This document shows positions 9,743 to 19,196 of a DNA stretch of 64,000 bases, one piece after another. The DNA is from an uncultured bacterium (GTDB taxonomy: Bacteria; Bacteroidota; Bacteroidia; Chitinophagales; Chitinophagaceae): positions 1 through 64,000 of the forward strand of contig CAIKEH010000005.1 of assembly GCA_903826405.1 (NCBI GenBank), given 5' to 3'. Made by a program: the position numbers and the translations under genes. Under the pieces are notes generated by a model that was not told where the DNA came from, searched no databases, and saw only the letters and a list, made by a program, of their open reading frames with translations. Position 1 is the first letter of the stretch, and each line of letters opens with the position of its first letter.

Positions 9743-10603
9743 ATGCAGATGAGGATACTGACTTTTTACAGTTTAGCACTTCTCTTGTCGATACCTGTCC
9801 TTGGCCAGAAAACCAGCGAAGAGAAATGGGAATCCATGTTCAATGGGAAGGACCTGCACAATTGGAAGGTCAAGATCAGGAATCATCCAGTTGGAGACAA
9901 TTTCGGGAACACCTTCAGGGTGGAGGAGGGAAAGATCGTGGTAAGGTATGATGCCTATGATGAATTCAGGGAAAGATTCGGACACCTTTTCTATGAAAAG
10001 CCTTACAGCTTTTACCGTATACGATTGCAATACAGATTCGTTGGACAGCAAGCCAAGAATGGACCGGAATGGGCTTATCGGAACAGCGGGATCATGGTGC
10101 ATGGTCAACCTGCGGAAAGCATGGGACTGAATCAGGATTTCCCTGTATCCATTGAAGTTCAGTTATTGGGAGGGAATGGAAAAGAAAAGAGGCCGACCTG
10201 CAATCTTTGTACACCCGGGACCAATGTGGAGATGGATGGAAAACTATTCACACCGCATTGCATAAATTCCCGTTCAGACACCTATCATGGCGATCAGTGG
10301 GTAAGTGCCGAAGTGCTTGTTTTGGGCGATTCGCTCATACGGCATTTTGTGAATGGCAAGGAAGTATTGCATTACGAGAAGCCTCAAGTGGGTGGAGGAA
10401 ATGTGGATGGTCAGGATGTGATCTATGGTAAAACCGGCCAACTGCTGGGAGGAGGTACGATCTCACTCCAGAGTGAAAGCCATCCGGTGGAATTCAGAAA
10501 GATCGAGATCCTAGACCTCGCCGGATGCATGGATCCCAAGGCGATGAATTACAAGTCGTATTATGTGAAATCGATGCCGGAACTCTGCCGGTATAAGAAG
10601 TAA
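9743..10603 (+). CDS. Secreted DUF1080 (3-keto-disaccharide hydrolase family) protein
   Basis: This 286-residue protein has an N-terminal signal peptide (LTFYSLALLLSIPVLGQ) and a DUF1080 domain of concanavalin/laminarinase-like jelly-roll fold: SMFNGKDLHNWKVK, then FYRIRLQYRFV, YRNSGIMVHG, SIEVQLLGG and GTISLQSESHPVEFRKIEIL. The Pfam family is now named 3-keto-disaccharide hydrolase. The tail carries GCMDPKAMNY ... CRYKK, a Cys-bounded motif seen at the ends of Bacteroidota secreted proteins. ATG at 9749 is an alternative start. The nearby Tat-exported isomerase-like gene (3718-4641) makes a shared role in keto-sugar processing possible, but this is inference. Confidence 0.87.
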   Translation: MQMRILTFYSLALLLSIPVLGQKTSEEKWESMFNGKDLHNWKVKIRNHPVGDNFGNTFRVEEGKIVVRYDAYDEFRERFGHLFYEKPYSFYRIRLQYRFVGQQAKNGPEWAYRNSGIMVHGQPAESMGLNQDFPVSIEVQLLGGNGKEKRPTCNLCTPGTNVEMDGKLFTPHCINSRSDTYHGDQWVSAEVLVLGDSLIRHFVNGKEVLHYEKPQVGGGNVDGQDVIYGKTGQLLGGGTISLQSESHPVEFRKIEILDLAGCMDPKAMNYKSYYVKSMPELCRYKK

Positions 10604-10987
10604 TCCTGCATGCATTTATTGATTCCATTCACCACAACATTTCCTGTCCTGACCAGCGAATTTTCTAATCATGCCTAATAGATAGATTTGATTTGCTCCG
10701 TAATTACCACATGTTTCAGAAAGAGGATAGCTCCAATTTTTATTTAAGTCTGATTCACCATTTTCTGTAGGAATAATCTGCCGTCAAATTTCTACATCCT
10801 GCAACCTTGCGATCCCCCGATCCTGAACTGAGTATAGGATCATGACATATTTCGCACAATGTGAAAAAACTTGTTAAAATCTTGTGGATATTTTTTGGTA
10901 AATATCCAGGGATCAAATAATTTTACAAATAGCTGCTTACCAGCATACTAATCCTGTTTTTGAAAACGTTAACCAGCTGAATCCCTT
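10604..10987. other. Intergenic region, no gene seen
   Basis: These 384 bases lie between the DUF1080 and beta-lactamase-fold genes. No coding frame or RNA gene is evident. The stretch around 10860-10925 is AT-rich and holds TTGTTAAAATC and GATATTTTTTGG, a loose match to the Bacteroidota -33/-7 pattern that could drive the next gene. It has no recognisable terminator. Confidence 0.45.
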
Positions 10988-12154
10988 ATGCGAAACCACA
11001 TGAAATTCCTGTATCTGTCCCTTTTGATGATCAGTTGCTACGCGACCACGGATAAAAACGGTCATAAGCGTCCTGAAGAGGACTCCCTTTCCTTTTATCC
11101 TCCGACCCCGGAAAAAGTAGCCAAATCTGAATTCCGCAGGCTCTATCGCTCCGTAGCCAATTTCTATGAAACCGGCTTGGGCAAAACGCCTTTCAACGGG
11201 GCCTTCCTCGTAGCCAAAAAGGGTGAGATCGTTTATGAAAAGTATTCAGGGAACTGGAACCTGCACCATGGTCAGGCCATAGATTCGGTCACTTCCTTCC
11301 ACCTCGCTTCCGTTTCCAAAACCTTCACAGGAATGGCCGTTCTCAAACTTTGGGAGCAGGGCAAACTTGGTCTCGATGATCAGATTTCCACCTACCTGGC
11401 AGGATTTCCCTTCGCGGGAGTTACGGTGAAGACATTGTTGAGTCACCGTAGCGGACTTCCCAACTATGTATACTTCATGGAGCAATTGGGGTGGGACAAG
11501 AAAAGGCTGATCAGTAATCCCGACATCCTTCAATTCATGATCGACCACAAGTCCGACCTGAAAGTTGGAGCCCCTGACAAGCACTTTACTTACTGCAACA
11601 CAAACTATGCCCTGCTTGCACTCATCGTTGAGAAAGTGACCGGGATCCCTTTCCCCCAATACCTGCAAACGACCTTTTTCTCCCCGCTTCATATGGACCA
11701 CACCTTCGTCTTCTCCATGGACAAGGCCGATCAGGTACTACCTTCTTACAACAACAGGAATCAAAAAGAACCCTTCAACTACCTCGATGCCGTATATGGT
11801 GACAAAAACGTATACAGCACCGTAAGGGATATGCTGAAATGGGATCAGGCACTGAGCAACAGCAATCTCTTCAAGCCTGAAACCCTGACAGCCGCCTACA
11901 CCGGTTACAGTAATGAAAAGCCAGGTATCAAAAATTACGGTCTGGGATGGAGGATGTACAACTTCCCGAACGACAAAAAAGTGATCTACCACAATGGTTG
12001 GTGGCATGGCAATAATACCTTTTTCAACCGCCTCATTCAGGATTCCGCCACCATTATAGTGCTCGGCAATCGCTTCAACAGTTCGATCTATTCGACCAAA
12101 AAACTTTACCCGGTCTTCAATAATTATGAAGGCCATGCAGAAGACGACGAATAG
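10988..12154 (+). CDS. Beta-lactamase-fold serine hydrolase, lipoprotein
   Basis: This 388-residue protein is a class C beta-lactamase/PBP-like serine hydrolase. The catalytic elements are visible: SVSK (108-111; SxxK), YCN (202-204; YxN) and an HNG near YHNGWWHG that replaces the KTG box. The start MRNHMKFLYLSLLMISC gives a lipobox with Cys17, so it is probably lipidated on the cell envelope. Members of this broad family include peptidases, esterases and PBP-like enzymes; real beta-lactamase activity cannot be assumed. It is followed 49 bases later by nnr in the same direction. Confidence 0.85.
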   Translation: MRNHMKFLYLSLLMISCYATTDKNGHKRPEEDSLSFYPPTPEKVAKSEFRRLYRSVANFYETGLGKTPFNGAFLVAKKGEIVYEKYSGNWNLHHGQAIDSVTSFHLASVSKTFTGMAVLKLWEQGKLGLDDQISTYLAGFPFAGVTVKTLLSHRSGLPNYVYFMEQLGWDKKRLISNPDILQFMIDHKSDLKVGAPDKHFTYCNTNYALLALIVEKVTGIPFPQYLQTTFFSPLHMDHTFVFSMDKADQVLPSYNNRNQKEPFNYLDAVYGDKNVYSTVRDMLKWDQALSNSNLFKPETLTAAYTGYSNEKPGIKNYGLGWRMYNFPNDKKVIYHNGWWHGNNTFFNRLIQDSATIIVLGNRFNSSIYSTKKLYPVFNNYEGHAEDDE

Positions 12155-12203
12155 CAAGAGTCCTGCCGGAAATGTTTTACTTTTATGATGCACCTCGCAT
12201 CAT

Positions 12204-13700
12204 ATGCATATCTGCAATTCCAGCACAATCAGGGAATGGGACCTCTACACCATCGCACATGAGCCCATCAGATCCATCGACCTCATGGAAAGAGCGGCAA
12301 ATTCCTGTGCTGATTGGATCTATCAAAAATTTCCTGACCCCATCCCTTTCACCATCTTTTGCGGCCCGGGAAATAACGGAGGGGACGGCTTGGCCCTGGC
12401 CAGGATACTCTCGCAGTCGGGTCGAATTGTAGACATCTATCTACTTGACGGCCCCTCCACCCCATCACCTGACAACCTCCTCAATCAAGGGAGGTGCAAG
12501 TCAATGGGGAAAAGCATACACCATATCACTTCAGAAACCGACCTGCCTACACAACTGAACTCTTGCATCATTGACGCATTGTTCGGGACCGGACTCAGTC
12601 GTCCGCTTGATGGACTTGCTGCAAAACTGGTCGACCTCATCAATCTAACAAACTCGGTCGTCGTGTCGATAGATATACCCAGCGGTCTCTCCACAGACCG
12701 ACATACCGACTCCCGATCCATCATCTCGGCTGACCATACACTCAGTTTCCAATGTTTGAAACCTGCATTCCTGGTAGCAGAGAATGAACGATACACGGGT
12801 AACGTGCAGGTGCTGGATATAGGACTCTCGCCATCATTCCCTGGATTGAAGAGCCCGGAGTTTCATTGGACGGACAAAGCAGCCCTCCTGCCCAAGTTGA
12901 GAATCAGGCATGCCTTCGACCATAAAGGCACACGTGGACATGCCGCACTATTGGCCGGATCATGGGGAATGCTGGGTGCCGCGATACTTGCTGCTCGGGC
13001 CTGCCTCAGGAGTGGCTGTGGCAAACTCACCTGCTTCACGGACAGTGAGAGTTACCCTATCCTGCAATCCAATATTCCAGAAGCCATCTTCTCCATCCAT
13101 GATGATCTGGAATCCACCCTTGAAGATCTGGACCATCATGCATACGATGCCCTCGGTGCAGGTCCTGGATGGGGCAAGAAAATCGAGCATTCATCTGTTC
13201 TGAAAAAAATATTTAGCCTGGATATTCCGCTGGTGCTGGATGCGGATGCACTGAACTTCATTGCAGGGGATCCTTCACTTTTGAATCTCATCCCGGCAGG
13301 CACAGTGATCACCCCCCATCCACTCGAGTTTGAAAGATTATTCGGAAAGGCTAGCGATGATTTCGAACGGATACGAATGGCCAGGCATACAGCTATAGAA
13401 CTTCAATTGAATATCCTCCTCAAAGGACACCGTTCCTGCCTCTTCACTCCTAAAGGGACCATACATGTCAACAGTTCAGGCAACCCGGGTATGGCAACGG
13501 CAGGTAGTGGTGATGTGCTCACTGGGATCATAACCGGACTTCTCGCACAGGGATATCCTCCAGAAGATGCCACGATGCTCGGTGCATGGCTTCACGGTTG
13601 TGCTGGTGATTTGTATGCAAGAGATCATGGAGAGGATTCCCTCATCGCTGGTGACCTGCCCTCCTATCTGGGCCAGGCTTTCCTGGAATTACACGGATGA
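12204..13700 (+). CDS. nnr: Bifunctional NAD(P)H-hydrate epimerase/dehydratase
   Basis: This enzyme repairs hydrated NADH and NADPH. The N-terminal YjeF_N half (about 1-215) epimerises the R and S hydrates; it shows CGPGNNGGDGLALAR and DALFGTGLSRPL. The C-terminal half (about 225-498) is the ADP/ATP-dependent dehydratase, with GAGPGWGK, LDADALN, TPHPLEFERL and GNPGMATAGSGDVLTGI. The 498-residue length is normal for the fused form. The start at 12204 gives MHICNSSTIREWD, a good match to the family's opening. It is transcribed after the serine hydrolase, but no functional link is apparent. Confidence 0.93.
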   Translation: MHICNSSTIREWDLYTIAHEPIRSIDLMERAANSCADWIYQKFPDPIPFTIFCGPGNNGGDGLALARILSQSGRIVDIYLLDGPSTPSPDNLLNQGRCKSMGKSIHHITSETDLPTQLNSCIIDALFGTGLSRPLDGLAAKLVDLINLTNSVVVSIDIPSGLSTDRHTDSRSIISADHTLSFQCLKPAFLVAENERYTGNVQVLDIGLSPSFPGLKSPEFHWTDKAALLPKLRIRHAFDHKGTRGHAALLAGSWGMLGAAILAARACLRSGCGKLTCFTDSESYPILQSNIPEAIFSIHDDLESTLEDLDHHAYDALGAGPGWGKKIEHSSVLKKIFSLDIPLVLDADALNFIAGDPSLLNLIPAGTVITPHPLEFERLFGKASDDFERIRMARHTAIELQLNILLKGHRSCLFTPKGTIHVNSSGNPGMATAGSGDVLTGIITGLLAQGYPPEDATMLGAWLHGCAGDLYARDHGEDSLIAGDLPSYLGQAFLELHG

Positions 13701-13817
13701 TGTGTATTAAATATCGAGCCCATAGCGGGTTCACCCGATAAAAAAAGCATGAAAAGTATGAGTTTCAGCATCTTACCAACTGTTCCTGCATAAACCATAA
13801 TAAATGGCTGCAGGCTA

Positions 13818-13846
13818 TTGATTTTAAGCCGAATGTATTATTTTTG
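13818..13846 (+). promoter_or_regulatory. Bacteroidota-type promoter of hppA
   Basis: TTG (13818-13820) is followed after 18 bases by TATTTTTG (13839-13846), an exact TAnnTTTG -7 element. This is the primary-sigma promoter pattern known for Bacteroidota. Transcription would begin near 13852, leaving a leader of about 60 bases before the hppA ATG. Confidence 0.65.
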
Positions 13847-13910
13847 CCGCCCTCACTCCACTGATCCAACGGAGTGAACATCCATTAAAAACGCAAGGAA
13901 AAAACAGTTT

Positions 13911-16295
13911 ATGGACAAACTCATCTATGTCGTACCCCTTATGGCCGTTGTGGGACTGATCTACACTCTCGTAAAATACAATTGGGTAGCCCGTCAGGAT
14001 GCAGGCACCGAAAGGATGAAGGAGATCAGCCGATACATCACAGAAGGTGCGATGGCCTTCCTGAAGGCAGAATGGAGGATCCTCGGATATTTCGTGGTCA
14101 TAGTGGCTCTGCTCCTTGGTGTCATGTCTCGCTTCAACGAAAATTCACATTGGTCCATCGCAATCGCTTTCGTACTCGGAGCCATCTTCAGTGCCACTGC
14201 CGGCTATATTGGCATGAAAGTAGCTACGCTGTCCAACGTACGTACTGCACAAGCAGCACGTACCAGTCTGAGGAAAGCTCTTGCCGTATCATTCACCGGC
14301 GGTTCCGTAATGGGACTCGGTGTAGCAGGGCTTGCGGTACTCGGACTTGGAGGTCTATTCATAATCCTGAAGGCAATCTTCGTTCATGGTGGTAATGTGA
14401 ATTCCGCGGAGATGCTCCGTACGATCGAAGTCCTCACCGGATTCTCCCTTGGTGCCGAATCCATCGCCCTCTTCGCCCGTGTTGGCGGAGGTATTTATAC
14501 CAAAGCAGCCGACGTGGGTGCAGACCTGGTCGGAAAGGTTGAAGCCGGAATCCCTGAGGATGATCCGCGCAACCCCGCCACCATTGCAGATAACGTGGGT
14601 GATAATGTCGGAGATGTAGCCGGGATGGGCGCCGACCTTTTCGGATCCTATGTAGCAACTGTTTTGGCCACCATGGTACTTGGTCAGGAAACCGTTTCAG
14701 TAGACAATTTCGGAGGCATGGCACCGATCCTACTTCCCATGCTTATCGCTGGTGTGGGGATACTACTTTCCATCGTAGGTACCTGGTTTGTACGAATCGC
14801 AGACACTGCAAAAGTCAATACCGAAACCGTTCAAAGAGCCCTCAATATGGGTAACTGGGGATCCATCATCCTCACTGCAATTGCATCCATCGGACTGGTA
14901 TATTACGTACTTCCTGAATCCATGATCCTTCGGGGGAATCAATTCACCAAGTGGGGCGTCCTGGGTGCCATCGGAGTAGGTCTGGTCGTAGGTACGTTGA
15001 TGAGCATCATCACCGAATATTATACAGCGATGGGCAAGCGTCCTGTGATGAGCATTGTCCGTCAGTCAGCAACAGGTCATGCCACCAATGTGATCGGAGG
15101 ACTTGCCATGGGCATGGAGTCTACTTTCCTTCCCATTCTCGTACTGGCAGCAGGCATATATGGATCCTTTGCATGTGCAGGTTTGTATGGTGTTGCCATT
15201 GCCGCAGCAGGAATGATGGCCACCACGGCCATGCAATTGGCCATTGATGCTTTCGGGCCAATTGCGGACAACGCAGGTGGGATAGCGGAAATGAGCGAAC
15301 TACCGAAGGAAGTAAGGGAGAAGACCGATGTACTTGACGCCGTGGGCAACACCACTGCTGCCTCGGGTAAAGGATTCGCGATCGCATCAGCCGCACTCAC
15401 CGCACTGGCACTTTTCGCTGCTTTCGTCGGAGTGGCAGGTATCAAAGGAATCGACATCTACAAAGCCGATGTTCTTTCCGCACTGTTCATCGGTGGAATG
15501 ATCCCATTTGTTTTCTCTTCACTCGCGATCCGGGCTGTGGGTGAAGCAGCCATGGCCATGGTTGAAGAAGTCCGTCGCCAATTCCGCGAGATACCCGGCA
15601 TCATGGAAGGCACGGGAAAACCGGAATACGATAAATGTGTTGCCATATCCACGGAAGCTTCACTCAAAAAAATGGTGCTCCCAGGTGCACTCGCCATCAT
15701 TTCTCCCCTTGTCATCGGATTCCTTTTCGGCCCCGAGGCACTCGGAGGATTCCTTGCCGGTGCAACAGTGACTGGTGTATTGATGGGCATGTTCCAAAAC
15801 AACGCAGGTGGTGCATGGGACAATGCCAAAAAATCATTCGAAAAAGGGGTGGAGATCCATGGAGAGATCTATTATAAAAAATCCGAGCCCCACAAAGCAT
15901 CGGTTACCGGTGATACCGTTGGAGATCCCTTCAAGGATACTTCCGGTCCTTCCATGAATATCCTCATCAAACTCATGTCTATCGTTTCCCTGGTCATTGC
16001 TCCTACTCTTGCACAGATGCATGGAACCCGTGCCGAAGAGGTAATGACGCAAAAGAAATTCGAAACCATCACCGTGACCATGGACGCGAAAGGTAGTGCC
16101 GTTGTCAAGGGGACACATGAAGACCTTTTCAAAGCTCTGCAAGCAGATCAACTTATTGATGGTAAAAATTTCAGCGTACAACTGAAAAATGGTCAACTGC
16201 TCGTCAATGGCAACGCTGTTGACCTCGGAAAATACAAAGGCTTTTTGAATGGTGCGGACTCCTTGAATATCAATGTCAGGTCTGAAATAAAATGA
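13911..16295 (+). CDS. hppA: Membrane-bound ion-pumping pyrophosphatase
   Basis: This 794-residue integral membrane protein hydrolyses pyrophosphate to pump H+ or Na+. The catalytic signature [18 protein letters not shown] (from about residue 201) and [19 protein letters not shown] follow the family exactly, as does [14 protein letters not shown]. The diagnostic loop reads [10 protein letters not shown], with Ala483 where K+-independent enzymes have Lys, which predicts a K+-dependent enzyme. That class contains all known Na+ pumps as well as some H+ pumps; I cannot tell which this is. About 95 C-terminal residues after [11 protein letters not shown] are extra and soluble. The codons are strongly C-ending, as in highly expressed genes. 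Confidence 0.96.
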   Translation: MDKLIYVVPLMAVVGLIYTLVKYNWVARQDAGTERMKEISRYITEGAMAFLKAEWRILGYFVVIVALLLGVMSRFNENSHWSIAIAFVLGAIFSATAGYIGMKVATLSNVRTAQAARTSLRKALAVSFTGGSVMGLGVAGLAVLGLGGLFIILKAIFVHGGNVNSAEMLRTIEVLTGFSLGAESIALFARVGGGIYTKAADVGADLVGKVEAGIPEDDPRNPATIADNVGDNVGDVAGMGADLFGSYVATVLATMVLGQETVSVDNFGGMAPILLPMLIAGVGILLSIVGTWFVRIADTAKVNTETVQRALNMGNWGSIILTAIASIGLVYYVLPESMILRGNQFTKWGVLGAIGVGLVVGTLMSIITEYYTAMGKRPVMSIVRQSATGHATNVIGGLAMGMESTFLPILVLAAGIYGSFACAGLYGVAIAAAGMMATTAMQLAIDAFGPIADNAGGIAEMSELPKEVREKTDVLDAVGNTTAASGKGFAIASAALTALALFAAFVGVAGIKGIDIYKADVLSALFIGGMIPFVFSSLAIRAVGEAAMAMVEEVRRQFREIPGIMEGTGKPEYDKCVAISTEASLKKMVLPGALAIISPLVIGFLFGPEALGGFLAGATVTGVLMGMFQNNAGGAWDNAKKSFEKGVEIHGEIYYKKSEPHKASVTGDTVGDPFKDTSGPSMNILIKLMSIVSLVIAPTLAQMHGTRAEEVMTQKKFETITVTMDAKGSAVVKGTHEDLFKALQADQLIDGKNFSVQLKNGQLLVNGNAVDLGKYKGFLNGADSLNINVRSEIK

Positions 16296-16313
16296 CCAGC
16301 GATATCAGTTATC

Positions 16314-16340
16314 AAAAAACCCCGCCAGCGGGGTTTTTTG
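16314..16340. terminator. Bidirectional rho-independent terminator
   Basis: Six A residues, a CCCCGC/GCGGGG stem with a tiny loop, then six T residues. The element is nearly symmetrical, so it can end both hppA on the plus strand and the converging PPK2 gene on the minus strand. Confidence 0.9.
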
Positions 16341-16360
16341 TTTTAATGAAGTCGGCAGCA

Positions 16361-17263
16361 TCAATCTTTTTCCGCATTTAAAATGGCCTTGGCCCGCTCG
16401 AGTTCTTCTAATTGCTTTTGGCTGGGTTTGGGGTATGACAATTCCAGTTTCCCGAAATGTTCATTGATGATATGGGCAATGACCAGCCTGGCGAACCACT
16501 TGTCATCCGCAGGAATGACGAACCAGGGCGCATGTACGTGGGAAGTATTGGAAAGCAGGTCTTCATAAGCGGTCATGTATTTATCCCACAAAGCTCTTTC
16601 CCGCAGGTCATTGACTGAAAATTTCCAATTCTTTGTCGGGTCATTGATGCGTTCCATGAACCTCCTTTTCTGTTCCTTCTTGGATACATGAAGGAAGAAC
16701 TTGAGGATGATCGTACCATTGTCATGCAGGTTCTTCTCGAAACGGTTGATCTGCTTCATCCGGTCTGCCCAGAAAGATTCATTGATATCATCAACCTTAT
16801 CAATGCCTGGCAGATTCTCATTCAGGATGAATTCAGGATGAACCCTTGTAACCAGTACATTTTCATAATGAGAACGGTTATGAATTCCGATCTCTCCTCT
16901 GGCAGGAAGAGCCAGTACATGGCGCCAGAGGTAATCATGGTCCAATTCCAGGGAGGAAGGGGTCTTGAAGCTGGTTACTTTAACACCCTGGGGGTTAAGG
17001 CCACTCATGACATGCTTGATGGCACTGTCCTTGCCTGCGGCATCCATGGCTTGAAATAAGATGAGGACGGAGAACTGGTTGTGGGCATACAACTTGTCCT
17101 GCATCTCGGACAGTTTTTCAACCCCTTTTTTAAGCAGGATCTCCCCTTCTTTCTTACTGATCGCCTTCTGGTTGAAATTGGTATCAAACTTCTTCAAAGA
17201 GATCTTTTTACCGGGCTTAGCGTGCATCTTGCCGGTATATGTGCGCAGGGCTTTGATGGACAT
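16361..17263 (-). CDS. ppk2: Polyphosphate kinase 2 family protein
   Basis: This 300-residue protein is a single-domain PPK2, which transfers phosphate between polyphosphate and nucleotides. The Walker A region is QAMDAAGKDS (71-80). Other PPK2 landmarks are SGLNPQGVKV, YLWRHVLALPARGEIGIHNRS, the NRSHYENVL segment (129-137) and the lid arginines in KKEQKRRFMERI. The sequence resembles the polyphosphate:AMP/ADP type common in Bacteroidota, but nucleotide preference is not readable. I set the start at 17263 because the upstream in-frame residues overlap the neighbouring WbqC gene and do not look like protein. It converges with hppA; both act on phosphoanhydrides. Confidence 0.9.
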   Translation of the reverse strand: MSIKALRTYTGKMHAKPGKKISLKKFDTNFNQKAISKKEGEILLKKGVEKLSEMQDKLYAHNQFSVLILFQAMDAAGKDSAIKHVMSGLNPQGVKVTSFKTPSSLELDHDYLWRHVLALPARGEIGIHNRSHYENVLVTRVHPEFILNENLPGIDKVDDINESFWADRMKQINRFEKNLHDNGTIILKFFLHVSKKEQKRRFMERINDPTKNWKFSVNDLRERALWDKYMTAYEDLLSNTSHVHAPWFVIPADDKWFARLVIAHIINEHFGKLELSYPKPSQKQLEELERAKAILNAEKD

Positions 17264-17334
17264 GGGTGTGATTTTTACCAATATAATCCTTTTTACGACT
17301 GGCGGTTGATTCTGCCCCCGGCACCAAACGCTTT

Positions 17335-18000
17335 TTAGCCGGCCTGATCTACCCATAGCTGACCACCAGCCAACCTTAACCATTCGGCGGTCCAGGGACC
17401 ACAACAGAACAACAGGTCCAGTATGCTGAGGTTGGGATAGAAACCCTGCCTTTCTTCAAATGCCTGCCGATATCTAGGTGGCGTCAACAGGAATTTCCCG
17501 TTAAGGTAGTTTTTGGGCAGTATTCTGTCGGACAGATCAATATCAGCCTTTTTCATTACAAGAATTGAGGCCGTGGATTCCTGCGGTGAAGACCGATCTG
17601 GAAGATCGATTTTCAGGCACCTTGAAAGCCAGGCCATGATCTCTAGATTCCAGTCTGCCAATTTTTCCATATGAACATCAAAAAGTTTTTCCAGACCATC
17701 GGAATAATGTTCAAAAAAAGGGGCCCGTCCATATGCCGATAAAATAGTTCTCCAATGACGTCTCCTCCAGTCTTTCCGATGATCAATGAGAACATACCCG
17801 TAAGTCACTTTTTGCTCCCGACCACCTAGTACCGGAACTGTAAGCGGTATGATCCCATTCGCTCCCGTGATCAAGCATCGGTTACGGAAAGTCATTTTAC
17901 GAAAGGGATCATATAAGCAATAATCAACAGTTGAACTTTTGAATACAAAAGCACTTGAGATAATAGTTGGAAAGTATTGTAATTCAGACTTTAAATACAT
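17335..18000 (-). CDS. WbqC family protein
   Basis: This 221-residue protein matches the WbqC-like family (PF08889): FRNRCLITGANGIIPLTVPV near residue 40-57, then KDWRRRHWRTILSAYGRAPFFEHY and, later, LDLLFCCGP. WbqC homologs occur in polysaccharide and lipid-modification loci; the biochemical role is still undefined, though an acyl- or aminoacyl-transfer function has been suggested for some. It lacks a signal peptide and should be cytoplasmic. PPK2 lies 71 bases downstream on the same strand. The upstream 287 bases are very AT-rich. Confidence 0.82.
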   Translation of the reverse strand: MYLKSELQYFPTIISSAFVFKSSTVDYCLYDPFRKMTFRNRCLITGANGIIPLTVPVLGGREQKVTYGYVLIDHRKDWRRRHWRTILSAYGRAPFFEHYSDGLEKLFDVHMEKLADWNLEIMAWLSRCLKIDLPDRSSPQESTASILVMKKADIDLSDRILPKNYLNGKFLLTPPRYRQAFEERQGFYPNLSILDLLFCCGPWTAEWLRLAGGQLWVDQAG

Positions 18001-18287
18001 GATTCATAAATATCAGGACGATTTCAAAAATGGGCCCAAAAGATTGGATTTATAGTGCAAATTAGACCATATTTATACATAATAAATATTCAAATAAAGT
18101 TTGTAAAACAATTATTATCAGTATTTTAAATTACAAAAAGGAATTCCAATAATATTAGTAGGGAAATTCTATTCCGAAGTTGTTGAAATTCTCGGCAATG
18201 ACAAGCTTTTTAGCAGGGTTTTTATTCTGAATTTAGTTGTTTTAGCGTGCTTAGAACAGGAATGGAATTTTGACCTTAATTTTAAGC
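18001..18287. other. AT-rich divergent intergenic region
   Basis: This region separates the divergent WbqC and LEA-2 genes. It is clearly richer in A/T than any other part of the window (for example around 18040-18180). I see no coding frame. A TAATTTTA close to the LEA-2 start is a near match to the -7 element. The region probably holds promoters for both genes and perhaps a nucleoid-protein binding site. Confidence 0.5.
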
Positions 18288-18752
18288 ATGTTTCGATTTC
18301 GACTTTGGTCCACGCTCCTGTTCGTTACTTTGGGAGCATGCCTTCCCAATAAAAATATCAAGGAACCTGATTTCATCCGGGCACAAAAATTTGGCATCCG
18401 CAGTCTTGGCCTCAAGACCTCATCCGTAAGTATGGAACTGATCTATTTCAATCCAAATCCATTTGGATTGAAACTCAAAAATGCAGATCTGGAAGTCTTC
18501 CTGGATAATCGTGTACTTGGACATAGTTTCGTGGATACCTTGATAGACATTCCGGCGAAGGACAGTTTTGCCTTGCCCGTGAAATTGGATGTGGATATGA
18601 AGACCCTGTTCCCCAATGCCTGGGCGATCTTGTCCCAGAAAGAAGTGGAATTGTCGCTTAAGGGGAAGGTTCGTTTGGGGAGAGGTGGGATTTTCGTCAA
18701 TTTTCCCGTAGACTATTCTGGCAAGCAGGATCTCAGCATTTTCCGTTTTTGA
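18288..18752 (+). CDS. LEA type 2 (WHy-domain) lipoprotein
   Basis: This 154-residue protein has a lipoprotein signal (LLFVTLGAC) and one LEA14/WHy-like beta-sandwich domain, recognisable by VSMELIYFNPNPFGLKLKN, the conserved Asn-Pro stretch, and the closing strand GIFVNFPVDYSGK. Such domains are linked to desiccation or envelope stress in other organisms, but in Bacteroidota the role is unknown. The ATG at 18288 begins the signal peptide; a TTG at 18270 would only add six residues. Confidence 0.8.
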   Translation: MFRFRLWSTLLFVTLGACLPNKNIKEPDFIRAQKFGIRSLGLKTSSVSMELIYFNPNPFGLKLKNADLEVFLDNRVLGHSFVDTLIDIPAKDSFALPVKLDVDMKTLFPNAWAILSQKEVELSLKGKVRLGRGGIFVNFPVDYSGKQDLSIFRF

Positions 18753-18761
18753 TCAGGTATG

Positions 18762-18784
18762 AAAAAACCGCCCGGAGGCGGTTC
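18762..18784 (-). terminator. Rho-independent terminator of the HMA gene
   Basis: A 7-bp stem (AACCGCC/GGCGGTT, 18766-18783) with a CGGA loop. Read on the minus strand it is followed by a run of T residues, so it ends the HMA gene. The plus-strand side has no T run. Confidence 0.8.
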
Positions 18785-18812
18785 CATTTCATTCAAAATC
18801 AGAAAAACTTGG

Positions 18813-19169
18813 TTATTTCTTCATGCCACCGCCGTCTTCCGGCCTTTTGCAGCATTTCGGGAGTTTGGCATAAGCCTCCCCGTCTGCTTTCACATCATCG
18901 GCATCATAGCCGGCATTAGCAATGGCAGTCTTTACATTTTCTAGATTGGTTCGGTCCTGTAACCAGGTCACGCTGGTCGTCTTATGCCGATAATCCACGT
19001 TTACCTTGGTGACGCCATCTTCCTTACTCAGGTATTGTTCTATCTTTTTCTTGCATTCCTCACATTGTACAGTGGGTGTGCTGATCTTGGTGGTCACGGG
19101 CTTCTTCTGCTGGGCCAATCCGGACAACGCTAAAACTAATGCAAGAGTCAGGGTGGAAAAATGTTTCAT
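18813..19169 (-). CDS. Secreted heavy-metal-associated (HMA) domain protein
   Basis: This 118-residue protein has a signal peptide (MKHFSTLTLALVLALSGLAQ) and a single HMA fold. The metal-binding CxxC is in VQCEECKKKIEQ (residues 36-39), and the second half (LENVKTAIANAGYDADDVKAD) is typical of copper and mercury chaperones. The tail adds a Cys pair (LPKCCKRPED) that could take part in metal binding. It probably binds copper or another soft metal in the periplasm; metal identity is inference. It is downstream of pyrE's end by 27 bases but has its own terminator, and nothing else nearby handles metals. Confidence 0.85.
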   Translation of the reverse strand: MKHFSTLTLALVLALSGLAQQKKPVTTKISTPTVQCEECKKKIEQYLSKEDGVTKVNVDYRHKTTSVTWLQDRTNLENVKTAIANAGYDADDVKADGEAYAKLPKCCKRPEDGGGMKK

Positions 19170-19196
19170 GATATGCTTTGATTTGCTGTTTACCTG

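Noticed and set aside
13712-13745. Possible terminator after nnr (CGGGTTCACCCG then A-rich)
   Set aside because: Only a 4-bp stem and followed by A residues, not T, on the coding strand.
17264-17404. Upstream extension of the PPK2 gene
   Set aside because: The 47 extra residues are unlike protein and overlap the end of the WbqC gene.
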